A DNA stretch of 64,000 nucleotides from Neckera pumila (Eukaryota > Streptophyta > Bryopsida > Hypnales > Neckeraceae), in contig OZ018410.1 of NCBI GenBank assembly GCA_963969595.1, forward strand, positions 1,364,001 to 1,428,000, written 5' to 3'. How positions within the stretch are numbered: the first letter of the stretch is position 1; each line of letters opens with the position of its first letter. Positions 35,795-46,099 of this stretch are shown one piece after another. A model generated the notes under the pieces. The model was not told where the DNA came from, ran no database searches, and saw only the letters and a program-made list of their open reading frames with translations. A program made the translations under genes and the position numbers.

Positions 35795-36719
35795 CCCCTA
35801 AAGGACCGGTTGTCCCCTCGGGGGACAATTTGGGTCCGGGCAGGTTCCTACGATCTCAATTTTTAGTAATATTTTTCAAGATTTTTTGAGGTTGTGTATT
35901 TTTGCGAGATCTTTGTGAATATATAATTTTTATTTTAATTGATGCCCGGGAGCAAAAGTTATGGCACAATAAGTAAAATTGGAATTTTGCGGGCAGCACA
36001 AAAAAAATCACAAAAAGTCAAAATAATTTTTTTTCAAATTTTTTCCTCAAAGATTATATTTTTGTCTACATGTGAAGCTTTGTTTCATTCAATTTGGACT
36101 AATAAGGAGAAAGTTATGGACAATCTTAGTTTTTCGGGCATTCTAAGCATCTTCTTGAAAAAATAAGTTGTAGAATTCATTTTTGAATGCAATTTTGAGA
36201 ATTTTTCAAAAAAAATTGTTAGACAAGGTTAGATTTTCTTGCTAGTACAATCTCATTGTTGGGATTATTGTGATTCAATTCCATCTAAAAGCTATTAACA
36301 ATTTAGTTTTTTCTTCAATCTTGTACCCACTTCTACTTAACAATTTTTTAATGAGTGAAAATTAAGTGCTTTTTTTCCTAAATTTTTTTGGTAGATTCTC
36401 AACTCAACTACTTAACATAAATAAGTAGAAAATCGAAATCAGTAGTGCAAAAAATTTGAACTAAAAAGATTCAAAGCAAAAAAATCTGGTCAAGCAAGGT
36501 GGAAAAAAACTTGTTTTCTTCACTTTAAATGCATATATCTTGCAATCTATGTGGTCAAAGTTTCTGAAATTTCTTCCACATATTCATATACTAGTCAAGT
36601 ACAAGATCTTACGGTTGGATATGCAAAAAAAAACAATTTTTTAAACTCTTTTCTCTTTGCAATAGAAATGACAGTTTTGAATGTTTTTTGGTAGGAAAAT
36701 CACCTCAGTCCTTTAGGGG
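35795..36719. mobile_element. TTAA-flanked piggyBac-like MITE (copy P3), inverted relative to P1
   Basis: It is 925 bp with TTAA at 35791-35794 and 36720-36723. Ends are CCCCTAAAGGACCGG and inverted CCCCTAAAGGACTGAGG. Just inside the left end sits TTGTCCCCTCGGGGGACAA (35810-35828). This is the exact reverse complement of the subterminal block at 63649-63667. Confidence 0.8.
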
Positions 36720-36825
36720 TTAAAGTTCAAAAGCTTTGTTGCATAAAAATTACTCCATATATAACATCAAAATTGAAGGTACAGATGGTCCATGTCAGTC
36801 TAATTGTTGCATAAAATTACCTAAT

Positions 36826-39314
36826 GGATGATTGCACAAAACATTTATACTATTTTTTGTCACACATTGCATGCTGATTATTTTTTGGCTATAACTTTTG
36901 CATTTTAGCACCAAAGAAATTAAAATTCATAGACAAGGTACTTATGATTACTATACACCTTGTCTATTAAAAAAAGAAAATATATTTAATAATAGCCCCC
37001 AATATTATGCATTAATAAGGTGGTTGCAAGAAAGACCGACCGATTTTTGTAGCATTTTTCATAGTACTCATTTTTTTCTTCGTGAGTACTGTATAATTAG
37101 AAAAACAATTTTAAAAAAATCTGAAAAATATGTTTTATGTATAAACCTTAAAAAAGAAGGTATGCTAGGAGGGTCATTGCATGAAACACCTATAAATTTT
37201 GTTGTGTTTTACAATAGTACGCATGATATTTTCTAGAGTACTTTAAAATTAGAAAATAATTTTTAAAAAATATAAGAAATATGGCTAATGTATACACTTT
37301 TAAGATGAAGGTACCCACCAAAGGAAAAGCCTAGGAAAATTCTCTAAGTAGGAGAACTAGAAAAGTGCCAAAACTCATGAAATAAATATTTTGATGTTCA
37401 AATTAGTTAAAAATAAGAAATAAATTTAAATAAATAAAATAAAAAATTGACTATTTCTAAAAATTGTCATTCACCAAAGAAACCACCAAAAAGATATTTT
37501 ATTTGTTTTAAAATGCAAGGTGAATGAAGCTAACTTTGTGAACTTCTACACCATATAAATTTGAGTATTTTTAAAATTGCTTTGGACAATAGCTATAATT
37601 CTATTACAAGACCATCTCCACCAAATCTCAGCTCCAAATTCATTTTTTTGGGTACTAAATAGTACTAAAACCCCTCAAATTGGCAAGTGTGACATATTAT
37701 TGGGGGCTATTATTAAATAGTAAATTTTGTTTTTAATTTCCAAAAAATTGGACAAGGTGTATAATAGCCAAAAGTACCTTGTCTATGAATTTTGAGTCAT
37801 TTGAAGTCAAATCGCAAAAGTTATAGCCAAAAAACTAATTAACACGCAACGTGTAATGAAAAATAGTACAGGTGTTTCATGCAATCACCCAGGAAGGAAA
37901 AGCATAGGAAAATTCTCTAGGTAGGAGAACTAGAAAATCTCATGAAAAGTGCAAAACATCAAGAAAATAGGTACTTTTACATTTTAATTTGTAAAAAATA
38001 GGAATATCAGTTTAAAAAACAAACTAAATTGGCAATTTGAGAGAACTTTATAGTAAAGAGATTCCACTAAGAGAATGATCTTAAAACTATATTCAATATT
38101 CAGAAATGCGTGCACAACAGAGCCTATTAGCACGCATGTGGAGGATATAAAATAAAACATTTTTAAATTTCCTTTGGTAGGAATATGAATTCCTACTATG
38201 GAAATAGACCACAAAAATTTCAGCACTAGATTATGAATTTTGGATGCTCCCCAACATTAAAAACTACTAAACTACAAGGTGTGACAAATTAGCTAAATTC
38301 AAAATTAATTAGAAAACTCTTTTTCTCAATTTCTAAAAAATAAGGGTTCTAATTATTATAAAATTTTTCATCTTCAATAAAAATTCCAAGCACATCAGCT
38401 TCACCCTCCAAAAGTTATGGTTGTTCACAACTTCGTCACTTCCATTGTGACGCCAAATAGTACCAGTCTTTCTTGCATTCATCCAAAAATCAGCCCTCTA
38501 GAAGGCCTCTCTAAATTGACATGCCAAGCTATTTCAAGCTTGACAGGTCAAGCTGGAAAACTACCCCCCGTGAGCAGTCAGAGCGTATGACTGCTTGCCG
38601 GAGCAATCCAATTTTGCAATTTTATTTTTTTTCTTTTAATTTTCTTCAAATAAAAAAATTAACAAATTTTTATTCATAAATCTAGGTTTCTACGCCACTA
38701 TCATTGCAGTTCCAGTTTCTCGGAAATAGCGGAAAAAATAAATTTTCAACCCCTTAAAACTAAATTTCAAGGTACTCCTCCGAAGGGTTGATTTTTTCTC
38801 TAATGGTCACACTTGCCAATTTTAGGGGGGTTAGTACTATATAGTATCCAAAAAAACAAATTTGGAGGAAATGGTCTCCTAGTTGACTTACAACTACTAT
38901 GTAAAGTAATTCCAAAAATACTTAATTTTATATGATGTAGAAGTCTACAAACTACGCTTCATTCAGCTTGCATTTTGAAACATACAAAAATATTTTTGGT
39001 GGTTCCTTTGGTGACTGACCATTTCCGTAGAGTTGTTAGAAATGATAAATTTTTATTTTATTAATTAAAAAAAATTCCTTTTCTTAACTAATTTAAACAT
39101 CTAAGTATCTATTTTCTTGAGATTTGGCACTTTTCTAATTCTCCTACTTAGAGAATTTTCCTAGGCTTTTCCTTTGGTGGTTATCTTCATCTTAAAGGTG
39201 TATACATTAGCTATTTTCAAAAAAAATATTTTTTTAATTTTAAAGTATTCCAGAAAAATCATGAATATTGTTGCAAAATGCAATAAATAATATAGTTTTT
39301 TCATACAATCACCC
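36826..39314. mobile_element. Composite 2.5-kb element of the GGGTGATTGC family with TAAT duplication (copy D)
   Basis: The left end is GGATGATTGCACAAAACA and the inverted right end is GGGTGATTGTATGAAAAA. TAAT flanks both sides (36822-36825, 39315-39318). Inside are further complete or partial family termini (37020, 37170, 37892) and an inverted copy of the 32034 MITE. It is thus a nest of related insertions. The halves are partly inverted repeats of each other. No coding sequence is recognised. Confidence 0.68.
38484..38804. mobile_element. MITE, inverted relative of 32034-32403 (copy F2)
   Basis: It shares in inverted order the blocks TTGACATGCCAAGCTATTT, AGCTTGACAG and GAGCAGTC, and ends TTTTTTCTCTAATG. 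The left end is less well preserved (CATCCAAAAATCAGCCC). It is nested inside copy D. Confidence 0.58.
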
Positions 39315-39648
39315 TAATACTCCATATCAAAGTTGAAGGTGGATATATATGCTTAGATTGTGACTGCAATCCATGCAATTTCAGTTATGTTTAGATAATG
39401 GAGATACATGCCTATTAAATTCAACTATGGCAATTTCATTAAAATGATGATATTCTATATGCCATTTTCAAACTGCATAGTCTAAACCATCTAAGATAGG
39501 TTTAGATTTTTGACTATGCAATCTAAATTGTAAAAGTGAAATTTCCTGTGCCTCTAGTTTCCATGCCATGTTGTTTCTATAACCATAAACAATTAACCTC
39601 TTACGATTGAATTTTAGAATTGTGGAACATATTAATTACTCCATATAA

Positions 39649-40551
39649 CCCCTAAACTACCAAAGTCCCCTTAGGGGACACTTGAGATTTTAGGCAAGCT
39701 TGTGGGACCTAAAATTTTGACCTAGTTTTTTAAAACTTTTTTTGAAGATAGGAAATCACATTAGCTTTCTGAAATATAAATTTTTTTCAATCGGTGCCTA
39801 GGAGCAAAAGTTATGCCATCCAAAGTCAAAAAAGCAGTTTACCGAGCAAGAAAAAACTAAATTTCTTTTTAAATTTTTTTTCTCAAAGATCATGTTTTTG
39901 TCTACATTTGAAGCTTTGATTCGTTCTATTTGGACTCATAATGAGAAAGTAATAGACAATCCTGTTTTTTGGGCAATCTAAGCATCATCCTAAAAAACAA
40001 CGACTTATAGAATTCATTTTTGCATGCAATTTTCAATTTTTTTCAATTTTTTTTGGCAAGGTTATTTTTATTTGCAAGAACAATCCTACCGTTGGGATTA
40101 TGGTGTTTTAACTCCACCTAAGAGCTATCAACGATTTAGTGTTTTGTTCAATTTTGAACCTACTTCTATGTAACAATTTTTTTACATGTGAAAATCAAGT
40201 TTTGACATTTTAAAATTTTTTCTCCTGATTCTTAGCTCAAATGTTCAATACAAGTTTTTTTTAATTTATGGTATGTAGTGCAAAAAAAAATCCACAAATG
40301 GCCGTCAAAGGCATTTGAAATTGCAGGCCACAATTCAAAAGAACTCCTTTTTTCAACTTCAAATGCTAATATCTTCCAATCGTACGGTCAAACTTCACAA
40401 ATTTTTTACCACACGATCTAAGACAAGTGAAGTACAAGATCCTATGGTTAAATTCTAGAAAAAATGCTTTTTTGGTTTAGGGAGTGATTGCAGTAGAAAT
40501 GGTAGTTTTTAGTGGTTTTGGAGTCAGAAATTGCCTTGGCATTTTAGGGGG
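39649..40551. mobile_element. piggyBac-like MITE (copy P4), aged
   Basis: Ends are CCCCTAAACTACCAAAG and the degenerate inverted CCCCCCTAAAATGCC. Flanks are ATAA and GTAA rather than TTAA, consistent with decay. The near-terminal palindrome AAGTCCCCTTAGGGGACACTT parallels that of copies P3 and P6. Confidence 0.65.
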
Positions 40552-40753
40552 GTAAACATTAGAGCAGTAAAATAAGAGGTATAGAGATTTGCAATCGATC
40601 AAGACTTTATCTTCATTTTGGAATTTTGATGAGAAACAACATAAAAGAACATTCCATTGATTACTTGCATGACTTGCATACTTGCAAAATCCTATTTGCA
40701 TTCAAGTTCAAACTTCAAAGCCATTATTAGTATGAGAGAATAGAATTCCATTA

Positions 40754-41029
40754 GAAGAAATTTGGGGATCTTGAAGGGCTGCAAGTTTCCCTATGTTCTT
40801 AGACTGTGGGAACGCAGCTACAGCAGTTGGTTGACATGGCGCAACAACTGCCACGTCATTTAAAAAATAAAATAAAAAAATTGTGCTTAAAATTGTATTT
40901 TGATAAAAAAAAAAAAAAAATTCTTTTTTTTGAAAAAAAAAAATTCTGACATGCCCATACTGTTGTTCACTAAATTTGGCCAAATTGGAGAACGGGCCTG
41001 AAACGGCCCTTCAAGGACCCCAAATCCCC
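40754..41029. mobile_element. 276-bp MITE with TA flanks (copy G1)
   Basis: Ends are GAAGAAATTTGGGGATCTTG and inverted GGGGATTTGGGGTCCTTG, flanked by TA. It shares with 41508-41787 the internal order: GC-rich arm, poly-A/T core (AAAAAAAAAAATTC), then GGGCCTGAAACGG. Confidence 0.6.
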
Positions 41030-41209
41030 TATAGATTGAAAAATTAATTATTCTTATTATTTAATCGGAGTTCCAACAGGGCACCTTGGCTGACTACTCA
41101 CTTTACGGATTGCCTAGCATCCTTTTAAGGTTGATATTCCTTTAAATTGTACATTTTTATGCATCATTTTAGTCTTGTAGAAGGCTGAAATTTTCTCTAG
41201 TGTCTTTAA

Positions 41210-42339
41210 CCCCTAAAGGCCCATTGTCCTTTTTAGAGACAAATAGAACTTCAAGCATATATCTACGGGATGAATTTTGTCTTGATTTTTGGGAACTTTT
41301 TTTGAAGATAAAAGCTAAACTTTGTGTAAATATAATTTTTTTTCAAACGGTGCCCAAGAACAAAAGTCATGTCCAAATAAGCTCAAAACAGGGGTGGGAG
41401 ACGGTAAAAAAATTTTGCAAAAATTTTATTTTATTTTTTCTAATATTTTTTCTTATAGATCATATTTTTATGTATCTAGAAAGCTTTGATTTATTTCATT
41501 TGCATTAGGGAACATTTGAGGCCTCTAGAAGATTGTGAATTCTCCTGCGTTCCTAAACTGCGGGAATGTAGGGGAAGCAACTGGCTGATGTGGTCGACAC
41601 TGTGCTACGTCATTTTCGGGAGAAAAAAAAAAAAAAAAAATTCTTTTACTTAGAATGATATTTTGGGCAAAATTTTTTCTTTTTAAAAAAAAAAAAAAAA
41701 AATCTGACAGCCCATACCGGCTGTTCAAAAAATTGGGAGAATTGGGAATGGGCCTGAAACGGTCTTCTAGAGGCCTCAAATGTCCTCTAATGCATTTTTT
41801 ATGGAAAAATGATGGACAATCTTGTTTTTGGAGCACTAAGAGCATCTTCTTGAAAAAGATAGCTTGTAGGATTCATTTCTACATGCATTTTTTACAGTTT
41901 TCAAAACAAAAGGTTCCATGTGGTGTAATTTTTCTGTTGAAACAATCTCACCTTTGGAATTAGTGCTATTTAATTCCACGTAAAAGATATTTAGATTTTA
42001 GATTTTACCTAGTTCTGCTTAACAATTTTTTTTATAAAGAAAATTAATTTTTTTTAATTTTTTTTTCTTGCTAAATTGTCAACTCAATTCTCCATTATAA
42101 ACATTTTAAGCTCAAAACTATGTAGTGCAAAAGTTTAAAGTTAAATATATTCAAAATCAAAGAATTAGTCCCACAATGTGCTAAAAAACTTGTTTTTTTT
42201 CACTTTAAACATTCTGCGGTCAAACATTCTGAAATTTTTTCCAATAAAAACAATTTTCAAGTTTTTTTTACTCTTTGCTATAGAAATGACAATTTTGAGT
42301 GTTTCTTTTAAAAAAAAAAAGGCCTTGGGCCTTTAGGGG
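41210..42339. mobile_element. TTAA-flanked piggyBac-like MITE (copy P5) with a nested MITE
   Basis: TTAA lies at 41206-41209 and 42340-42343. Ends are CCCCTAAAGGCCCATTG and inverted CCCCTAAAGGCCCAAGG. Of its 1130 bp, 280 belong to the insertion at 41508-41787, so the original was about 850 bp. Confidence 0.78.
41508..41787. mobile_element. 280-bp MITE with TA flanks (copy G2), nested in copy P5
   Basis: Ends are GGGAACATTTGAGGCCTCTA and inverted GAGGACATTTGAGGCCTCTA, continuing GAAGA on both sides. TA precedes and follows. The interior contains two long poly-A/T runs. It is the sibling of 40754-41029. Confidence 0.7.
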
Positions 42340-42343
42340 TTAA

Positions 42344-43382
42344 TTAGCAATTCGAAACCAAACCTCTTGGAAGGCCCCAATGACAAAGATCAAAAACCTA
42401 CTCCGAGACCAGCGCAGGAATCATAATCCACGAGCACTCTATCTTTGAAACTGCATCGATTTGAAATATAGTTTTCAGGTGAACAGGGGCTCCGAGCAGC
42501 ACGCCGACAACTGTTGCAATTGCCGGGAACGAGTGTTCTGGTCTTTGAATTAGTTGGAGAGGCCTGCCTGGGAATAGCATCCCGTGGCCGGCTTTGGCCT
42601 CTCGAGAGGCAAAGCAACAGTCGCACAATTAGCAGGGTGAGGATGCGGAAAGGACGAGGACGATAGCTCATCAGCCAACAGAGTGGAGGCACTGGCCGCA
42701 AGTGCAAAATAGAGATCTACAGGTCCCGAACTCCCGACGCAGGGGAGGAAGTGCAAATTGGCCTTGCACTGACAGCGGTAAATTTAGCGCAGGCCCTGGA
42801 TATACGGCGACCCAGTGGGGGAAATAGCGCCGGCCGCGCTCAGCGCTGCACACGACCTAGCGAACTTCCGTCGCGCCGTTGAATATTCGCAGCCCGCTCG
42901 TTGAAGTTCCGCACGTCGCCGATCTGTCGACGTTTCTCCAGTCCCAGGCCCCCACAGTTTCAAGCATCATTCGAAGACATCAGCGAAAAGCTGTCGCCCT
43001 CTAGAGTAGTGTCGTAAAGATTTAGTCTAGATAGGTCGTAGCTTCTTTTTTCCTAGCTTGTTCGCTCGCTAGCTCGCTCCTCTAGCAGCTAGTTGTTGTC
43101 GTCCTCATCAGGTAGTTGTCCAGATCTGAGTGTCTTCAACCCTAAGTCGAGCTTGAATGCTCGTCGAAGAATCAGTAGCACATTGTTGCTCTTGCGTTGA
43201 AGTGGGTAGGAGAGGAGATTCTTCACGGGTCTTGCTATACTGTAGTGTTTGAATTTGAGAATGATTCTGCATCGGTTACCAGAAGCGATTCAGCTCATGC
43301 ACTCCGAATTGGAGTAGTCAGAGGGGTGAGGCCCTGGTCCTCGTCGGTGATAAGGAATTGACTGAAGCAAGGCGCCGTCGTC
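42344..43382 (+). promoter_or_regulatory. GC-rich 5' flank / leader of the MOCOS-like gene
   Basis: GC rises sharply right after the TTAA element ends at 42339. 42880-43382 includes CT-rich tracts (CTTGTTCGCTCGCTAGCTCG and similar), typical of plant 5' UTRs. Short open frames on either strand look fortuitous. I cannot place the transcription start. Confidence 0.45.
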
Positions 43383-45817
43383 ATGTTCAGGTTCAACAAG
43401 CTTCGGAGTGGCCCTAAGGCCTCCGGCTACTCACCGGTATGTCTCACATTTTGTGTCCCGGTTAGATTACGTTCGTTTAAGTTTCTGGTATGAAATTCGA
43501 ATGTGAGGTTGGCATTCGAATGGGAAACCGGAGCGATGGATTGCAACGACTTTTGAAATGTGGCTGAGGTCATATGGCATTGGAAGCAGCAGCTCCAATA
43601 ATGTTTGAGATGGTGGTTGGTTTCAGCAATGTTGATTCCTCACAGTAGTTTGGGTATTTGTTGGTGACGTGGGTTGAATCAGTCGGAGAGCGACAGTGAG
43701 AGTGGCAAGGGCTGGTCGCCCGTCGTCACCAGCAAGCGCTTCGTCCCTTCCAAGATTATGAACCTGTTGCGAAGCGACGACCTGCAGGTGGGTCACCTTA
43801 CGGATTTGAATTTTGGTTCCCCCATGAAAACGCACCCGACCACTCCCCTCGTTACGAAGAAGCTCCTGCGCAGCCGCCATACCATCGACACTTCCTTAAT
43901 CCCAGCAGTCCTCGATAAGTATGACGTGAGCTACTCCCCCCGGAGCCCTGCAGTCTCCTTCGCCAGCCGGAAAAGCGTGGACATCATCAAGGAGCACCAT
44001 AAGATCCTGTCGAGGAAGACTTGGATCACTGGAGAGACCTCGGTCCCGCACTCCGGTGAGATCGACAACCGGCGCAAGAGCTGCGACGTCTTCCCGAGCT
44101 CGCGGGGCCCTATGAGGGGGTTCCATGGCGACAGCAACAGGTCGTCGACGATGGCGTCGGACCACACCTTCAGCCGGCGGGAGAATTCGGGCCGAAGCTG
44201 GGCGTGGGACTCGAACTCCGATGAGGACTACGACCTGTCGTCAGCTTCGTTCCATGACGAGGACGACGTCGACGAAGCGCTCGAATTTGCCGAGGCGGAT
44301 GAGCGGTTCCTGCTATCGAACCCGGATTACGCCGCCACTTCAACCATGGATTACATTCGCCGAGATCAGTACCCGAAGCTCGCACGTCATGTTTATATGG
44401 ACTACGCCAGCTTGGCTCTCTCCTCGCGGTTCCAGATGGAAGAGCACACGAGGCTGGTAATGGAGGGACAAATGTTCGGTGCGAATTCCAGCACCACGGT
44501 GGAGTACGCAGCCAGCTCGCAAGGCCGGCTGCTGCAATTGCTCAATACGACGAAGGCGGAGTACAGCATTGTCTTCACCTCGGGGCTTAGAGCTTCCTAC
44601 CGCCGGGTCGCCAATGCGTATCCATTCCTCAAAGGCAGCCCCCTTCTGCTGTGCCAGGACAACCACGACGCCGTCAGTCAGGTAACTGTCGATCTGGTCC
44701 ATGGCCAGCAAGTGTAATAGTTTCGTTCAGTGATGCTTATTGCTTTAGATGTGAATGCTAACTTTGTGATGGTTTGCAGCTGATTGCCGCAGCAGGGAAA
44801 GCGGGCGGGAAGACAGTGCTGGCGCCCCTAGAGGAGACGGATCTGTCCATGACGAAAGCCAACATTCGGCCCCTGATGAAGCGCCATATTTTCCAACACA
44901 GCGGGAGCTTGTTCGTTTACCCCGCGCAGTCGAACGTGACCGGCATCCGCCACTCCATGCACTGGATCAACAAAGCGCACAAATCCGGGTGGCATGTGCT
45001 TCTGGATGTGTCGACGTTGCTGCCCACCGGCACTCTGGACCTTCACAAGCACCAGCCCGACTTCGTGGTCGGCTCGTTCCAGAACATCGTGGGGTACCCT
45101 TCGGGCATGGGCTTTCTGCTGGTGCACCGCGCGAGCTTCCTCATCACCCAATCCCCGAACTTGAACGCCATCACACTGACCGCGCGGATGAACCCCACGC
45201 TCGGCAACGACTGCCACATTGTCGCCGAGGACGAGAGCCTCTCGAAGCTCTCCTTCGCCGGTCTGGACCTCGGGCTCCAGCACTTGCAGTCCCTCGGCCT
45301 GGACGTGATCAACAAGCGCGTGAAGACGCTCGCGACTTGGATGGTGCACAAGCTCAAGGGGCTGCGCCAAATCGACCCAGACGACTGGAGCCTGATGAAT
45401 GTGTTCAGCCCCTACATGACGGAGAATCGCGGCAACATCATCTCTTTCAACGTGCTCGACAGTACGGGCGAGGTGGTCTCGCCAGCGCTGGTGCAGCGCC
45501 TGGCTACCAAACACCATATTACGCTCGCCGTGGGCGCGTTCAGCAACCCCGGCGTGGCGAATCTGTTGGGGCCGGCCAAGGCCAGAGTGAAGAATGTCAG
45601 CATCTTGAACCAGAAGAATTCCGATTTCGAGTGTTTGCAAGTGTCGCTTGGCCCCATGTCCAACTTCGAAGACGCGTACCGCGTGGTGCAGTTCCTGACC
45701 AAGTTTCGAAATCAAGACTACATCTCCACCATGGCCCCCGGCTTCAACGCTGACGCCGCCGCCGCCAATCTCCCCCCAAAGCTGGAATCCTATTTCCAGG
45801 ACGATCAGTCCTACTAG
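43383..45817 (+). CDS. MOCOS-like class V aminotransferase-fold protein, 3 exons, 696 aa
   Basis: Exons are 43383-43436, 43683-44681 and 44780-45817; all junctions are phase 0 with GT-AG. It starts MFRFNKLRSGPKASGYSP and then SESDSESG. About 230 disordered, acidic/Ser-rich residues precede a molybdenum-cofactor-sulfurase-like fold. Recognisable parts are HVYMDYASLALSS, EYSIVFTSGLRASYR, CQDNHDAVSQ, FVYPAQSNVTGIRHSM, WHVLLDVSTLLPTG and GSFQNIVGYPSGMGFLLV. In catalytic sulfurases the last block carries the PLP-binding Lys (SFHK-type). Here that place is Asn (about residue 453), as in plant relatives that also lack it, so PLP chemistry is doubtful. The gene is strikingly GC-rich relative to its AT-rich neighbourhood. 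The chosen ATG gives the only phase-compatible first exon. Confidence 0.88.
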
Positions 45818-45839
45818 TTTGTGTTTTATAAATCTCTGG

Positions 45840-45892
45840 CTGCAGCATCGTCCTCGGATATGAATGGCTCCTATCCAAGGACAATGCTGCAG
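45840..45892. other. Hairpin just downstream of the MOCOS-like stop codon
   Basis: Two 21-nt arms (CTGCAGCATCGTCC...GGATA and TATCC...GGACAATGCTGCAG) pair around an 11-nt loop, starting 23 bp after the stop. The two mismatches are C-A in the sense transcript but become G-U pairs in an antisense transcript, so the fold is better on the minus strand. It could be a 3'-UTR structure or a small-RNA hairpin. Confidence 0.5.
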
Positions 45893-46099
45893 ATAGACAT
45901 GGACTCTCCACACAGATTTTTCAAAGAAGAAACGTCTAGACTCGCCCCTAAGTGCATGATTTGATCCAGCGCTTGTTAGTCAATGCCTGGTTTATACTCG
46001 TAGCATTTTCAGTGCTCACGGAGACGAAGGTGACGTTTCGTATTCTGATCTGGTAAGCATCACGGAGAGGATGCTTTGCCACATGTCTGGGTCGCGCTC

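Noticed and set aside
42390..42853. Stacked minus-strand frames upstream of the MOCOS-like gene
   Set aside because: GC-rich leader or promoter sequence. No start context, splice pattern or family similarity.
44989..45753. 254-codon plus-strand frame overlapping the MOCOS-like third exon
   Set aside because: It is the +1 register of the same GC-rich exon, Arg/Pro/Gly-rich without domains.
44828..45913. 361-codon minus-strand open frame opposite the MOCOS-like exon
   Set aside because: It is the antisense shadow of a GC-rich coding exon. The sense frame has clear family motifs; the antisense is His/Gly/Arg-rich with none.
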